Positions 8,315 to 17,606 of a stretch of DNA of 64,000 nucleotides are shown piece by piece; the first letter of the stretch is position 1, and each line of letters starts with the position of its first letter. Location: the NCBI GenBank assembly GCA_031316255.1, contig JALDQW010000001.1:2761485-2825484 (forward strand), in the 5' to 3' direction. The notes below the pieces were generated by a model. The model did no database searches. It was given only the letters and a program-made list of their open reading frames with translations, and had not been told where the DNA came from. The position numbers and the translations under genes are program-made. The stretch is from Nitrosomonas sp. Its GTDB lineage: Bacteria > Pseudomonadota > Gammaproteobacteria > Burkholderiales > Nitrosomonadaceae.

Positions 8315-9406
8315 ATGCAGCTTACTTTTCTGATTATTACCGTCATTTTGACTCTGCTGACCGTGCTGCCGATTTCGCGGCATGAAGCCTGGTGGATTCG
8401 TGGTCTGGATTTTCCCCGGTTACAGCTTTTCCTGATTATTTTGATCACGCTTGCACTGGAACTGCTGTTGTTGGATTTGTCCTTGCCGCTTAACTGGGGA
8501 CTTGTCACATTGGTATGGCTGTGCCTGATCTACCAGGCCTGGTGGATCGCACCTTATACATTTCTTTTTCCTGTGGAAGTCAAAACAGCGCAGGCGCCAG
8601 ATCACAAAAAAAGTATCAAAATTATTACCGCCAATGTGCTGATGCCGAATAGAAACGCGGTCGGACTCCTTGAACTGGTTCGTGAAAATGAGCCGGATAT
8701 TTTAGTGACATTAGAGTCGGATAGCTGGTGGGAAGCACAGCTGGATAGTCTCGAAACCGATTATCCCTTTACAATCAAGTGTCCGTTGGATAATCTCTAC
8801 GGTATGCATGTCTACTCAAGATTTCCGATGATGAATTGTCAGATCGAATATTTGGTCGAGCCTGACAAACCCTCGATGCATGCGCTGACTATGCTGCCAT
8901 CCGGGCATACGGTGCGTATTCATTTTCTGCATCCGGCGCCCCCGAGTCCGACTGAAAATGAAGCGTCTTCAGAGCGCGATGCAGAGCTGGTCATTGTGGC
9001 CAGAAGCGTGGCCGATTCCGATGTGCCAGTTATCGTGACGGGTGACTTGAATGACGTGGCTTGGTCGAAAACAACACGACTGTTCAGGAAAATCAGTGGA
9101 CTGCTTGACCCGAGAGTGGGTCGAGGTATGTTTAATACGTTTCACGCCGATTACTGGTGCCTGCGCTGGCCGCTGGATCATTTGTTTCATAGCCGACATT
9201 TTACGCTCCAGCGTTTGGAAAGACTGCGCAGCTTCGACTCGGATCATTTTGCGTTATATACCGAACTTGTATTTGAACATGATCGTAACGATGAACAGAG
9301 TGGACTGGATGTCGAAGGCGATGACGAAGCCTGGGCAAGAATGAAAGCAATGAATCGGAATGTCAGCAAAAGTGATGTTCCGCAACCGGAAAAGCATTTG
9401 GTGTAA
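8315..9406 (+). CDS. membrane-anchored endonuclease/exonuclease/phosphatase (EEP) family protein
   Basis: A 363-residue protein. Three hydrophobic helices occupy residues 1-90 (LTFLIITVILTLLTVLPIS; LFLIILITLALELLLLD; WGLVTLVWLCLIYQAWW). The EEP domain follows from about residue 98: the IKIITANVLMPN strand, the catalytic ENEPDILVTLE region, HFLHPAPP, the VIVTGDLNDVAW motif with Asp and Asn ligands, and the final SFDSDHFALYTEL motif with the catalytic Asp-His pair. Family members hydrolyse phosphodiester or phosphomonoester bonds in nucleic acids or lipids with a divalent metal. The substrate here is unknown. The start lies 20 bases after the MscS-type stop, so it likely belongs to the same transcript. 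The C-terminal 40 residues are charged and outside the domain. Confidence 0.8.
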   Translation: MQLTFLIITVILTLLTVLPISRHEAWWIRGLDFPRLQLFLIILITLALELLLLDLSLPLNWGLVTLVWLCLIYQAWWIAPYTFLFPVEVKTAQAPDHKKSIKIITANVLMPNRNAVGLLELVRENEPDILVTLESDSWWEAQLDSLETDYPFTIKCPLDNLYGMHVYSRFPMMNCQIEYLVEPDKPSMHALTMLPSGHTVRIHFLHPAPPSPTENEASSERDAELVIVARSVADSDVPVIVTGDLNDVAWSKTTRLFRKISGLLDPRVGRGMFNTFHADYWCLRWPLDHLFHSRHFTLQRLERLRSFDSDHFALYTELVFEHDRNDEQSGLDVEGDDEAWARMKAMNRNVSKSDVPQPEKHLV

Positions 9407-9469
9407 CTCGCTGTTGTGATCGATGTCAGCTGGAGTTGAGTGGGGTTGCCCGCTTTCCGGTTTCTGGAA

Positions 9470-9951
9470 TCATGTTTTAAGCCGGGGGACTTTTTCTTTT
9501 AACATATGTTCAGCAGGCTTTAGCAGTAATTTTCCATCAGCATCTACGGTTTCTTCCTGGCAAGTCAATTGATTTTCGGCGAATTCCGGTTCACGGCAAC
9601 GATTTTGCCTGAAGATCAATGAACCATCGGCAAGCGAGAAAACGCTGGTGCTGTGCAAAAGATGATCAGCAGCGTTCTCCGTGACACAGGATACAGCCAG
9701 AAATTGGTTGTTGCTGGATAATTCCGGATCTATACAATCGCTGAATAATTGTATGCGCTGATTATTTTTCAACCAATGAAGATAAATCCTGATCTTGAGT
9801 CCTTCACGAATATCTTCTGGGTCAGATTGATAGTGTGGTTTGATAATCGCGGCCATATCAGTATTTAAAAATTTTATTTGTGTTATTGCTTCATCAAGAC
9901 CCCAGTTAATTGGATGAATGATGCTCTGGATAAAAGAATTGTCCACAGGTG
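9470..9951 (-). pseudogene. hypothetical protein gene, 5' end removed at the IS21 junction
   Basis: The minus-strand frame ends at 9470 and runs into the left end of the IS21 element at 9952; the 28 codons beyond that point are IS sequence. The native part codes for about 160 residues starting near PVDNSFIQ, with no recognised domain. It has a mixed hydrophilic character and several Cys residues (FSDCIDP, VSCVTEN, QNRCREP, LTCQEE), which might favour an exported protein. The natural start codon has been lost. A fused product beginning inside the IS at about 10036 is possible but unlikely to be functional. Confidence 0.55.
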
Positions 9952-10012
9952 TGTAAATCGGCATGTAAAACTTACCAGAATTTTCGGAAAATCGGCGTTG
10001 AAAAGTTTCCAC
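9952..10012 (+). repeat. IS21 left end, outer and inner transposase-binding repeats
   Basis: The outer repeat 9952-9978 begins TGTAAATCGGCATG. The inner repeat 9991-10012 begins ATCGGCGTTGAAAAG. Both recur in inverted orientation at the right end. Confidence 0.85.
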
Positions 10013-10064
10013 TCTGAGATGATAAATTACCGGCATTTTGCTGGAGAACTTTGGAGTGATAGAG

Positions 10065-11560
10065 ATGGATATAATTGCCGAAATCAGAAGGCGACATTTT
10101 GTCAGTAAAGAAAAAATCAGTTCAATTGCCCGTTCATTGGGGCTGTCCCGTCCTACAGTCAGGAAACATTTAAAGACGGAGGCTGAACCGGAATATCGGC
10201 GTCAAACGCAATGTGCGCCGAAGCTAGGAGAATTTAAAGCGTTATTGACCAGTTGGCTGGAAACAGAGGCATTGCTACCGCAAAAGCAGCGTCGAACAGC
10301 AATGCGATTATATGAAGGTTTGATAATTGAAGGTTATACAGGCGCTTATGACAGCGTTCGGCGTTTTGTAAAGCAGTGGAAAGCAGAGAACAAGGATACC
10401 CCGGCACCCAGGCAAACGTTTGTTCCTTTAGCGTTTAAACCCGGTGAAGTCTGTCAATTTGACTGGAGTCAGGAAGTTGTTGATCTGGGTGGGCGGGAAC
10501 AAGTCGTCAAGGTGGCGCATTTTCGTTTGTGTTACAGCCGCAAGATGTTTGTCGTCGCTTATTTCAGGGAAGCGCAGGAGATGCTGATGGATGCGCATAA
10601 TCGTGCATTTGCGTTCTTTGGTGGCGTGCCGCTGCAGATGGTTTAGACAATCCCAAGACAATTGTGGATGCGGTTTTGATGGGCAAAGAGAGAAAGTTTA
10701 ATCGGCGGTTTATGGCATTGGCGAATCACTATTTGTTTGAACCGGTTGCCTGCACGCCGGCGGCCGGCTGGGAGAAAGGTCAGATAGAGAATCAGGTGGG
10801 TAATGTCAGAGAATGGCTGTTCACGCCGCGCATAAAGTTTGCAACGCTGGATGACTTAAACCGCTGGCTGGCGCAGCGTTGTCATGAGCTGTCAAACAGG
10901 AAGCATCCTGATTTTGCACAAACCATTGCGGAATGTTTTCAGCAGGAACAACCGTTATTGCGGCAAATCACAACACCATTTGCCGGTTATGTTGAGCACC
11001 TGATGAAAGTCTCCAGAACCTGCCTGGTGCGTGTTGACCGGAATCAGTACAGTGTACCGGCCCAATGGTCCGGGAAGGTGGTTTCGGTCAGAGTATTTGC
11101 CGGTCATCTTGATATTGTGGCGGAGGGAAAAGCGATTGCGACGCATCAACGCAATTTCCTGCGCGATCAGCTGATCTGTAATCCATGGCATTATTTGCCC
11201 GTGCTGGAGAAGAAACCCGGTGCTATCCGTCACGGCGCGCCATTCCAGAACTGGGAACTACCGGAATCGATCCGTCACGTACGTGAGAAACTTCAGAAGC
11301 AAGATAAAAATGAACGCGCTTTTGTTGATCTGTTGTTATTGACCCGCGAAGCCGGTCTTGATGCACTTGAGACAGCCTGTGAACTGGCGTTGGAATCCGG
11401 TGTTGTCAATGCCAGTGTGTTGCAGAATGCTATACGGCGTTTGATTGAACCAGTTCGTTCCAAGACATTGAATACCGGCGATACCTTACAACTAACCACT
11501 GAACCGCTGGCCGATTTCCAGCGTTACGATCATTTGCTTGGAAGCCGCCATGTCCACTGA
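10065..11560 (+). pseudogene. istA: IS21-family transposase IstA, disrupted by a 1-base deletion
   Basis: IstA is the DDE transposase of IS21 elements. The N-terminal helix-turn-helix is clear (ISSIARSLGLSRPTVRKHL), followed by the first catalytic Asp in CQFDWSQE. The frame stops at TAG 10644-10646 directly after GGVPLQMV. The downstream frame then resumes with DNPKTIVDAVLMGKERKF, so GTT TAT GAC has become GTT TA GAC: one T is missing just before the second catalytic Asp. The third acidic residue is in the WEKGQIENQVGN segment. The second half would run to TGA 11558-11560, overlapping istB. ATG 10065 has GGAG nine bases upstream. A sequencing error cannot be excluded. Confidence 0.85.
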
Positions 11561-12296
11561 CTTGCTTACCCAACTCAAAGCATTGCATCTGTATGGCATG
11601 AGCGACGCCTGGTCTGAGTTAAGCGCTGAAATGCCGCAACGCAAGCAAATATCGCCGGAAACCGTATTAAGCCAACTGATCAATGCCGAAATAGCCGAAC
11701 GCCAGCTACGCAGCCTGAAATACCAGATGAAGGCTGCAAAGTTTCCAATCCACCGCGACCTGGTGAAATTCGACTGGAATGAAACGCCACTCTCACGCCA
11801 ACAGATAGAACAGCTCTCAACGGCTGCTTTTATGGATGATGCACATAACCTCATCCTGGTCGGTGGCACCGGTACCGGCAAAACCCATTTGGCCACAGCA
11901 CTGGGCGTTGCCGCTATTCATCATGGCAAACGCATTCGATTCTTCAACGCTGTGGACTTGGTTAACCTGCTGGAGCAGGAAAAACAACTGAATAAAACCG
12001 GACACCTGGCCAGAAGGCTCATTCAGATTGACGCAGTCATCCTTGATGAACTGGGCTATCTGCCTTTCCCGGAATCAGGTGGCGCACTCCTGTTTCACTT
12101 GATCAGCCAGCTGTATGAGCGCACTTCACTCATTATAACGACCAACCTGAAATTCAGTGAATGGGTGCAGGTTTTTGGCGATGCCAAAATGACCACTGCA
12201 TTGTTAGACCGTATTACACATCATTGCGACATCCTGGAAACCGGCAATGATTCTTACCGTTTCAAACATCGAAAACAATGTATAAAAACCAATTAA
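11550..12296 (+). CDS. istB: IS21-family helper ATPase IstB
   Basis: About 248 residues, the AAA+ helper that assembles the IS21 transpososome and selects targets. It has Walker [16 protein letters not shown], Walker [14 protein letters not shown] and a C-terminal [19 protein letters not shown] motif typical of IstB. ATG 11550 lies inside the last codons of istA, the standard translational overlap for this family. The gene is intact, but without a working istA it should be inactive in transposition; it could serve other copies. Confidence 0.93.
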   Translation: MSTDLLTQLKALHLYGMSDAWSELSAEMPQRKQISPETVLSQLINAEIAERQLRSLKYQMKAAKFPIHRDLVKFDWNETPLSRQQIEQLSTAAFMDDAHNLILVGGTGTGKTHLATALGVAAIHHGKRIRFFNAVDLVNLLEQEKQLNKTGHLARRLIQIDAVILDELGYLPFPESGGALLFHLISQLYERTSLIITTNLKFSEWVQVFGDAKMTTALLDRITHHCDILETGNDSYRFKHRKQCIKTN

Positions 12297-12309
12297 CCAA
12301 CTAAACAAG

Positions 12310-12360
12310 GTGGAAACTTTTCGACGCCGATGACTGGAAAATTTTCAATGCCGATTGACA
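12310..12360 (-). repeat. IS21 right end, inner and outer transposase-binding repeats
   Basis: The inner repeat 12310-12331 and outer repeat 12334-12360 are inverted relative to the left-end pair, with 21 of 22 and 22 of 27 bases matching. The outer one ends GATTGACA at the element boundary. Confidence 0.85.
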
Positions 12361-12758
12361 CGAAGTCTGGTTTAGTATCGTCACAATACAATCTTGGTTA
12401 TATGTATGATAGTGGGCATTGTGCGTCTCAAAATTATAGAGAAGCTGAAAAGTGGTACCGGAAAGCAGCAGAACAAGGGCATGCAGGTGCACAAAATAAT
12501 CTCGGTAATATGTATTGGCATGGAAAAGGTCATTTATCCAAAAATGACAATGAGGCCGTTAAATGGTATCGACTAGCGGCGCATCAGGGAGATCGAAATG
12601 GTCAATTCAATTTTGGCAAAACTCTTCATTATGGCCGTGGTATAAATCAGGATTTAACACAAGCAATAGAATGGTACCGCAAAGCTGCAGCTCAAGGGTT
12701 ATTGCAAGCACAAGAGCAACTGCAAATCATCGAACAGCAATTCAACCGAAGGTATTAG
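12361..12758 (+). pseudogene. Sel1-repeat protein gene, 5' end removed at the IS21 junction
   Basis: The frame enters from the IS right end (first possible ATG 12330 lies within IS sequence), and native codons begin at 12361. It encodes three to four Sel1-like (TPR-related) repeats: YNLGYMYDSG with EAEKWYRKAAEQGH, NNLGNMYWHGKG with EAVKWYRLAAHQGD, and FNFGKTLHYGRG with QAIEWYRKAAAQG. Sel1 repeats form helical scaffolds for protein contacts, often in exported or regulatory proteins. The signal peptide and early repeats that the full gene would have are missing. Translation from 12330 could give a 142-residue fragment, but this would be accidental. Confidence 0.75.
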
Positions 12759-12840
12759 CTGTGGTCGCAAAAAATTGGGTTGGTTGGTTTGATCAATAAC
12801 TCAGGTGATTTTTCAGCCGATCCACCACAGGCTTATCGGT

Positions 12841-14499
12841 TTAATTCAGCAACGGTTTGAAACCGAAACCAAAATGCAGCGGATCTTCCCCGATTACGGC
12901 TGCAGAAAAAATGAGCAGCACATAGTCGTATGTTTCCTTGGGTAATTTGGATTGCTGAATAAATTTCCAGAAATTTCTTTCCCGGGGATTGTCCGGCATT
13001 TGATTCAGTGCCTGCCGTATCCGCGTTTGCCCGTAATTGTAACTGGCCAGCACCAGCAATCCGGATGCCTGTGCTTCAGTGCTGTATAAATATTTGAGAT
13101 ATTTCGCGCCAGCACGGGTTGCCTGTTCAAAATTAAAACGCTCATCCTGTGCGTCAAATTTGGGTTTGTGCGCTAAAGGTCCGGGCCTGAGACCAAATTC
13201 CTGGCCAGTATTCGGCAAGAATTGCCAGGCGCCTTTGGCAATTCCAAATCGTGTTTCCGGGCCGATGGCATTGGTATCGTAATTACTTTCCTGTAATGGC
13301 AAATAGGCAAAATACAGTGGCAACCCTTCTCTGGAGAGCGCGTTGATGATGAGCGGTGAGTATTCTAGTGTTTCGAGATGCGCCATTGCCTGATGCAGCC
13401 GCTCGGATTGCTTCCAGTAATCGATATAACGTTTGACTTCAGCAATGAATCCATCCGGAAGTTCCAGTTCGCTTTCTCCAAAGCCGCGGGCAACTTTAAG
13501 AATCAAATCATCTTCATGTTGCGATTTGCCGGAAAAAGAAAAATTTAAAGTCTTTGTTTCATTGACGTAATTTTGATACCGTTGCCGCATTTCATTGAGT
13601 TTTTGCCTTTTTTTGGCAATCAGTTTTCGTTCGGCTTCGATTCTTTGCTGTTCGGCGACGATTTTTTGCTGATCTATTTCTAATTTCTGATCAAGAATGG
13701 CTTTTATTGTCAGTTCCAATATCTCGCCGCTTTCGCTCAGCCTGATTTCGGACTGCGATAAACTCACTTCGAGCGTTTTGATATCGTAAAACATATCGAT
13801 TGCCAGATTGCGCGCGTTAGCAAGCGAGATCTGCTGATAAGCGATCAGTACGCATAACATTAAAAACACAGTACTGAGTGACCAGATCAGTTTTTTATAA
13901 CTTTTCTTTTGATCAGCTCTGTCTTCATGTATGATTTTTCTGACCATGCGCGTGTAATGGCCGAAATCTTCGCCATCGGATTCGGAGAGTAATCGCGCTC
14001 TTAATTCCGCCTTGCTGTAATTTTTCTGTGCGCTGCTGGTTCTGTTTGATGGGGTTGAAGACAAGCTGTTGCTGTTGTTTTGCTTATTTTCAAGAAATTC
14101 ATGCAAGTTGGGTTGATTGCGTTGGCCTTGGGATGCTATTTCCAGATAAGGCCCCGATTTGCTCAGGGCGACTACTGCCGGTAAATTCAGTGGGGCTTTT
14201 TCTTTGATGCGTTGATTCTTGATATATACGCCATTGGCGCTATTAAGATCGTAGGCAACCCAGACTGATTGATATTTGATCTCAAGATGATGGCGGCTGA
14301 CCAGTTTGTCCGGAATGACAATATCATTATCGGTAGCCCGGCCAGCGGTAAAAGCCTGGGAGAAACTAAAAGTCTGCATGATTTCTCCACTGCCATTAAT
14401 CAGATTGACTGTTACCTCGGGGCGCATCATGACAGTATGATCTGTCTCATCTTGCTTTTGATTGCCGGACGATGGCGATATTACTGTCTTGTCATTCAT
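12841..14499 (-). CDS. FHA domain - transmembrane - lytic transglycosylase (SLT) fusion
   Basis: A 552-residue protein with an unusual order. The FHA domain spans about residues 28-115 (AGRATDNDIVIPDKLVSRHH, then LNSANGVYIKNQRI), with the GR, SRHH and N-G core residues that bind phosphothreonine. A charged linker follows, then one membrane helix near residues 205-225 (SLSTVFLMLCVLIAYQQ). A coiled coil extends to about residue 315, rich in Gln/Glu/Lys/Arg. The C-terminal SLT domain starts near residue 385 and carries the catalytic Glu in YLPLQESNYD, then AKGAWQFLPNTGQEFG and LASYNYGQTRI. The FHA part should face the cytoplasm and the SLT domain the periplasm, which would couple phospho-signalling to peptidoglycan cleavage. 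It neighbours the FHA-EAL gene on the same strand. Confidence 0.85.
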   Translation of the reverse strand: MNDKTVISPSSGNQKQDETDHTVMMRPEVTVNLINGSGEIMQTFSFSQAFTAGRATDNDIVIPDKLVSRHHLEIKYQSVWVAYDLNSANGVYIKNQRIKEKAPLNLPAVVALSKSGPYLEIASQGQRNQPNLHEFLENKQNNSNSLSSTPSNRTSSAQKNYSKAELRARLLSESDGEDFGHYTRMVRKIIHEDRADQKKSYKKLIWSLSTVFLMLCVLIAYQQISLANARNLAIDMFYDIKTLEVSLSQSEIRLSESGEILELTIKAILDQKLEIDQQKIVAEQQRIEAERKLIAKKRQKLNEMRQRYQNYVNETKTLNFSFSGKSQHEDDLILKVARGFGESELELPDGFIAEVKRYIDYWKQSERLHQAMAHLETLEYSPLIINALSREGLPLYFAYLPLQESNYDTNAIGPETRFGIAKGAWQFLPNTGQEFGLRPGPLAHKPKFDAQDERFNFEQATRAGAKYLKYLYSTEAQASGLLVLASYNYGQTRIRQALNQMPDNPRERNFWKFIQQSKLPKETYDYVLLIFSAAVIGEDPLHFGFGFKPLLN

Positions 14500-14589
14500 A
14501 TCTGTAACGACACTGTCTAATGGATTGCTGGAGGAATGGAATAAATGCCTCTATAATCCAATAAGTTGAAATTAGAATAATAATGCCTG

Positions 14590-15699
14590 TTAGGAAAGGC
14601 TAAGCGCGTTATGACCGGGTTGCCCATAATAAAAGCCTTGCAATAAATCTATACCGATTTGGCGGCAGTATTCGCTTTCTGCCGCCGTTTCCACCCCTTC
14701 GGCAAGTAACTTGATATTTAAATCATGACTATAATTAACCAGCATTTCTATCATGCGCTGGCGTGCGGGACTTGCAGTATCCAAATTGTGTATCAAGCAA
14801 AAGTCCAGTTTCAAGATGTCGGGCGACACTTCCGACAATTCAAGCAAACGCGCTTGTCCGGCGCCAAAATCATCGAAGGCCAGACCTATGTCCAGTGTTT
14901 GTAAATAGTGTTTCAATCGCTTAAGTTTATCAATGTGCGTGACCGCTTTTTCAGGTACTTCCAATACAAATCTGGTTTCACTATTATTTTCGCGTATTTT
15001 ACATATCCACCGAAACAAGTAGTCCAGGTCTTCAAGTTCTTTTGGATGAAGATTAAAGAAAAAAAGACAATCCGATGAATAATTTTTTAATTCACATAGT
15101 CCTGCCTCAAGAAACAGTTTACTTAACTCGATTTCACTTCCTTTCTGTTCTGCAAGATAAAAAAGAGAACTGGGTGATTCAGGTAGCAAGGAATGGCAAC
15201 CTCTTCCCAATAATTCATAAGCAACAGTATCCAGTTTGGTATTGACGATTGGTTGCAAAACACTTTTTACAAGCTTCTGTGCTATAAGTGTTTCAATCTC
15301 TTTTGAATCCTTGGAAAATTCATGCACAACCTTTCCGGTTGCAATAATAGTATGCTCACTGTCTGTGTTAATGGAACTTTCTTCCCATTTATCAATAATT
15401 ATTCTCAACTGAATATCGCCTAACCGAATAACATCACCGTCCTCAATCGGTGTGCCTATGGTAACTTCATGATCGTTAAGGTAAGTGCCGTTGGTGCTGT
15501 TCAGATCTCTAAGGCAAAGTTTTCCATGAAGATTGATAATCTCCGCATGGTGGCGTGAAAGCGTATCTGCGTCGATAGCGAGATCAGAATCTGACTTGCG
15601 GCCTATAACAAAAGGTAAATGATTCACGACCACCTTGCTGTAGACTTGCTCTGGAGTGAAGAAGCCTTCTAGAAAACAGATTTCCATATTAATAAGCAA
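14590..15699 (-). CDS. FHA domain - EAL domain protein (putative c-di-GMP phosphodiesterase)
   Basis: A 369-residue cytoplasmic protein. The FHA domain covers about residues 28-105 (VIGRKSDSDLAIDADTLSRH, LNSTNGTYLNDHEV). The EAL domain runs from about residue 130 to 365. Its signature position reads YELLGRG instead of EAL. Other active-site elements are present: FNLHPKE, LEVPEKAV, LAFDDFGAGQA, ILKLD, LLAEGVET and LLQGFYYGQP. The catalytic Glu and the DDFG, KLD and AEGVE motifs are kept, so hydrolysis of c-di-GMP to pGpG is plausible, although ELL is less usual. The FHA part would tether it to a phosphorylated partner. The start could also be at the inner Met (MEICFLEG). Confidence 0.85.
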   Translation of the reverse strand: MLINMEICFLEGFFTPEQVYSKVVVNHLPFVIGRKSDSDLAIDADTLSRHHAEIINLHGKLCLRDLNSTNGTYLNDHEVTIGTPIEDGDVIRLGDIQLRIIIDKWEESSINTDSEHTIIATGKVVHEFSKDSKEIETLIAQKLVKSVLQPIVNTKLDTVAYELLGRGCHSLLPESPSSLFYLAEQKGSEIELSKLFLEAGLCELKNYSSDCLFFFNLHPKELEDLDYLFRWICKIRENNSETRFVLEVPEKAVTHIDKLKRLKHYLQTLDIGLAFDDFGAGQARLLELSEVSPDILKLDFCLIHNLDTASPARQRMIEMLVNYSHDLNIKLLAEGVETAAESEYCRQIGIDLLQGFYYGQPGHNALSLS

Positions 15700-15704
15700 T
15701 CAGC

Positions 15705-15890
15705 TTAAAGAAAAATATAGAGAGTAATCAAGCCAATACTAATTGCCGCAAAAATAATGGACAACCTCCACCATGCCTTGCGAGCGGGATTGGCATGTCC
15801 AAGCGATCGCAGATAATCATTAATCAGTAAGCTCGCAAAATACAGTGAAAAAATAGCGAACACTATTGGAATTAACCAAAACGTAAACAT
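15705..15890 (-). CDS. small two-helix membrane protein
   Basis: A 61-residue protein with two hydrophobic helices (FWLIPIVFAIFSLYFASLLI and LSIIFAAISIGLITLYIFL) joined by a short basic loop (RSLGHANPARKAWWR). It lies five bases upstream of the FHA-EAL gene on the same strand, so it is likely translated from the same message. No family is recognised. Its composition and codon use fit a real small inner-membrane protein. Confidence 0.55.
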   Translation of the reverse strand: MFTFWLIPIVFAIFSLYFASLLINDYLRSLGHANPARKAWWRLSIIFAAISIGLITLYIFL

Positions 15891-15943
15891 TCTTTATCCG
15901 ATAAGTTTTTTATTGCCCAATTACGGTTATGATAAAAACACAT

Positions 15944-17221
15944 CTAGGCGGCGCATGCTTCGTGAGTCATTTTTCCAAGCCATCGTTTTTGCCGCCACCC
16001 CGGTGCAGATATTGGAAACAAGCCTGTTTTAGGATTTAAAATGCTCAAATACAGCGCCGCTGCATGTCGTTGGGGTTGGTAACCAACATTAAGTGTTTCG
16101 AAACAATGTTCACGGGACACTTGTACGGCCATAAAATAACGCTGGCCATTAATAAAATTATGTTTGTTAGCATCCCACCAAACTTGAATTTTTGACGTAT
16201 CAGGCCAAGCTAGATCTTCATCCTTGTCTATCGATACATCACTTTCTGCGGGGTTATCGTTTGGTCCGGAAAGCATTTCTTCCGGTGCATCTTTTTCAAG
16301 ATCCAGATACGCAAGATCGAGTCCAGCAATAAAGCTAAACGATTCTCCTGCCAGACGGGCAACTTGCGAATCATCCATTTGCTTAATCAGCCATGGGACA
16401 TAATAGGGATCGCCGACAATACCCGCACCTTGAATGACAAGCCTCAGGTTGATGGGATCTTGTGCAAGGGTTTTTAATAATGCATGCGCATCAGGAACCG
16501 GCAAAAATTTAAGAATCAGTTTTAAAGATTGCTCCTGCTGCGGATTTTGAGTTTGTGCAAGTGCATAAAGTATATCAAGTGGTTTTTTACGATTTCCCAG
16601 TAAGGCAGCTGACCACGCAGCCCAAAAACGGCATTCCTCATCTTGATCATCAAGATATTGCTCACAAGCTGACAACAAATCAACTCGGCCTAATTCTGCA
16701 GCAGCGCGCAATGCCCGCGCGCAAAGTTCGCTGTCGGCTGGTTGCATAAGTATATGATTCAGTGATTTGCCTGGATCAACACGATGCATGACACACGCTT
16801 CGATACCGATTAATTGTTTCAGAGTATTATGAGAAGCAAGCAACATGGCGACTGTTCCTTGCAGGCAGGATGCTGACACCCACCCGAAAGCGGCAAATAA
16901 ACCGGCTTGTAAATTGGGCTCAGCGTTAACCAATGCAAATAAGTGATCCAACCATTGATTATTCTTATCTTCTAGCGCCCTAACCGCCGAAACAAATACT
17001 TCTCCAGGCCCTGGGTTTTCCATTGCCATTTCACAGACTCTGGTACCATAATCGGCCGCGATAGACAGTCCATCCAGATGTGCGGCAACCCGATTATCCA
17101 GTTTAATAAGGTCTGTTAAATCATAATGCGGCGCATCAACTGCACTGTGCCTTAGTTGCCAAAGAAAAGCAGCTTCTTCGGCATGCTGATCGATAATGTG
17201 CGGGATTACAGATAAAGCCAT
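15944..17221 (-). CDS. TIGR02270-like protein (HEAT-like, type VI secretion associated)
   Basis: A 425-residue, mostly alpha-helical protein. It begins with SVIPHIIDQHAEEAAFLWQL and continues with helical repeats (ARALRAAAELGRVDLLSACE, FWAAWSAALLGNRKKPLDI, LRLVIQGAGIVGDPYYVPWL). It ends with the family hallmarks VWWDANKHNF, GQRYFMAVQVSREH and LSILNPKTGLFP. I recall this family (TIGR02270) as occurring beside type VI secretion genes in several proteobacteria; its biochemical role is unknown. No TssB/C, Hcp, VgrG or PAAR gene is visible here. It lies upstream of the FHA genes, another domain type common in such loci, so this may be a detached accessory set. Confidence 0.65.
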   Translation of the reverse strand: MALSVIPHIIDQHAEEAAFLWQLRHSAVDAPHYDLTDLIKLDNRVAAHLDGLSIAADYGTRVCEMAMENPGPGEVFVSAVRALEDKNNQWLDHLFALVNAEPNLQAGLFAAFGWVSASCLQGTVAMLLASHNTLKQLIGIEACVMHRVDPGKSLNHILMQPADSELCARALRAAAELGRVDLLSACEQYLDDQDEECRFWAAWSAALLGNRKKPLDILYALAQTQNPQQEQSLKLILKFLPVPDAHALLKTLAQDPINLRLVIQGAGIVGDPYYVPWLIKQMDDSQVARLAGESFSFIAGLDLAYLDLEKDAPEEMLSGPNDNPAESDVSIDKDEDLAWPDTSKIQVWWDANKHNFINGQRYFMAVQVSREHCFETLNVGYQPQRHAAALYLSILNPKTGLFPISAPGWRQKRWLGKMTHEACAA

Positions 17222-17606
17222 ACGCTTTTTAAAATTATTTTAACAATAATTAATGAATATCATAATGTTAGCGACTCGCTGTTACCAATTCAATTGATAC
17301 GCTATTTGTTTTCAAGGTGCGCATTAATATCTGGGAAACTTGGATAACAATTTGATTCATTGGTGTTATCCTTATACCACAAAAATATAAGTCACTTTTG
17401 TAAACAGCATCTGTGCTATCAGTAATTGACAGAATGATTTTGCTATGAAAGATAGCAACTTTCTGTGATATTTGCCACTGATTTACTTGTTCTGTTGTTA
17501 TGTAATTATGATGATACGATGATCTGTTTTTATTTTTGGCTGACGGCTGTGTGGAATATTAGAATATTTAAAATACGAACCAATCAGACAACCTGAGTAA
17601 AATTAT
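17222..17606. other. intergenic region between divergent genes
   Basis: 385 bases, strongly AT-rich, separating the minus-strand TIGR02270-like gene from the plus-strand membrane protein. It must contain the promoters for both, but I cannot place boxes with confidence. There is no small ORF with a good start and no clear operator. Confidence 0.4.

Larger units (their letters stand above)
9952..12360 (+). mobile_element. IS21-family insertion sequence, 2409 bp, istA frameshifted
   Basis: The element carries istA and istB in the usual order with overlapping ends. Its termini begin TGT and end ACA. The outer 27-bp repeats (9952-9978 and 12334-12360) match at 22 positions in inverted orientation, and the inner 22-bp repeats (9991-10012 and 12310-12331) match at 21. 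Multiple terminal repeats are typical of IS21 transposase binding sites. The bases outside the two ends (ACAGGTG on the left, CGAAGTC on the right) show no direct duplication, and the genes on either side are both beheaded. This suggests a deletion or recombination after insertion. Because istA is broken, the copy is probably immobile unless helped in trans. Confidence 0.9.

Noticed and set aside
10038..11560. Treating the istA halves as two separate genes
   Set aside because: The two frames join into one continuous IstA after restoring a single base.
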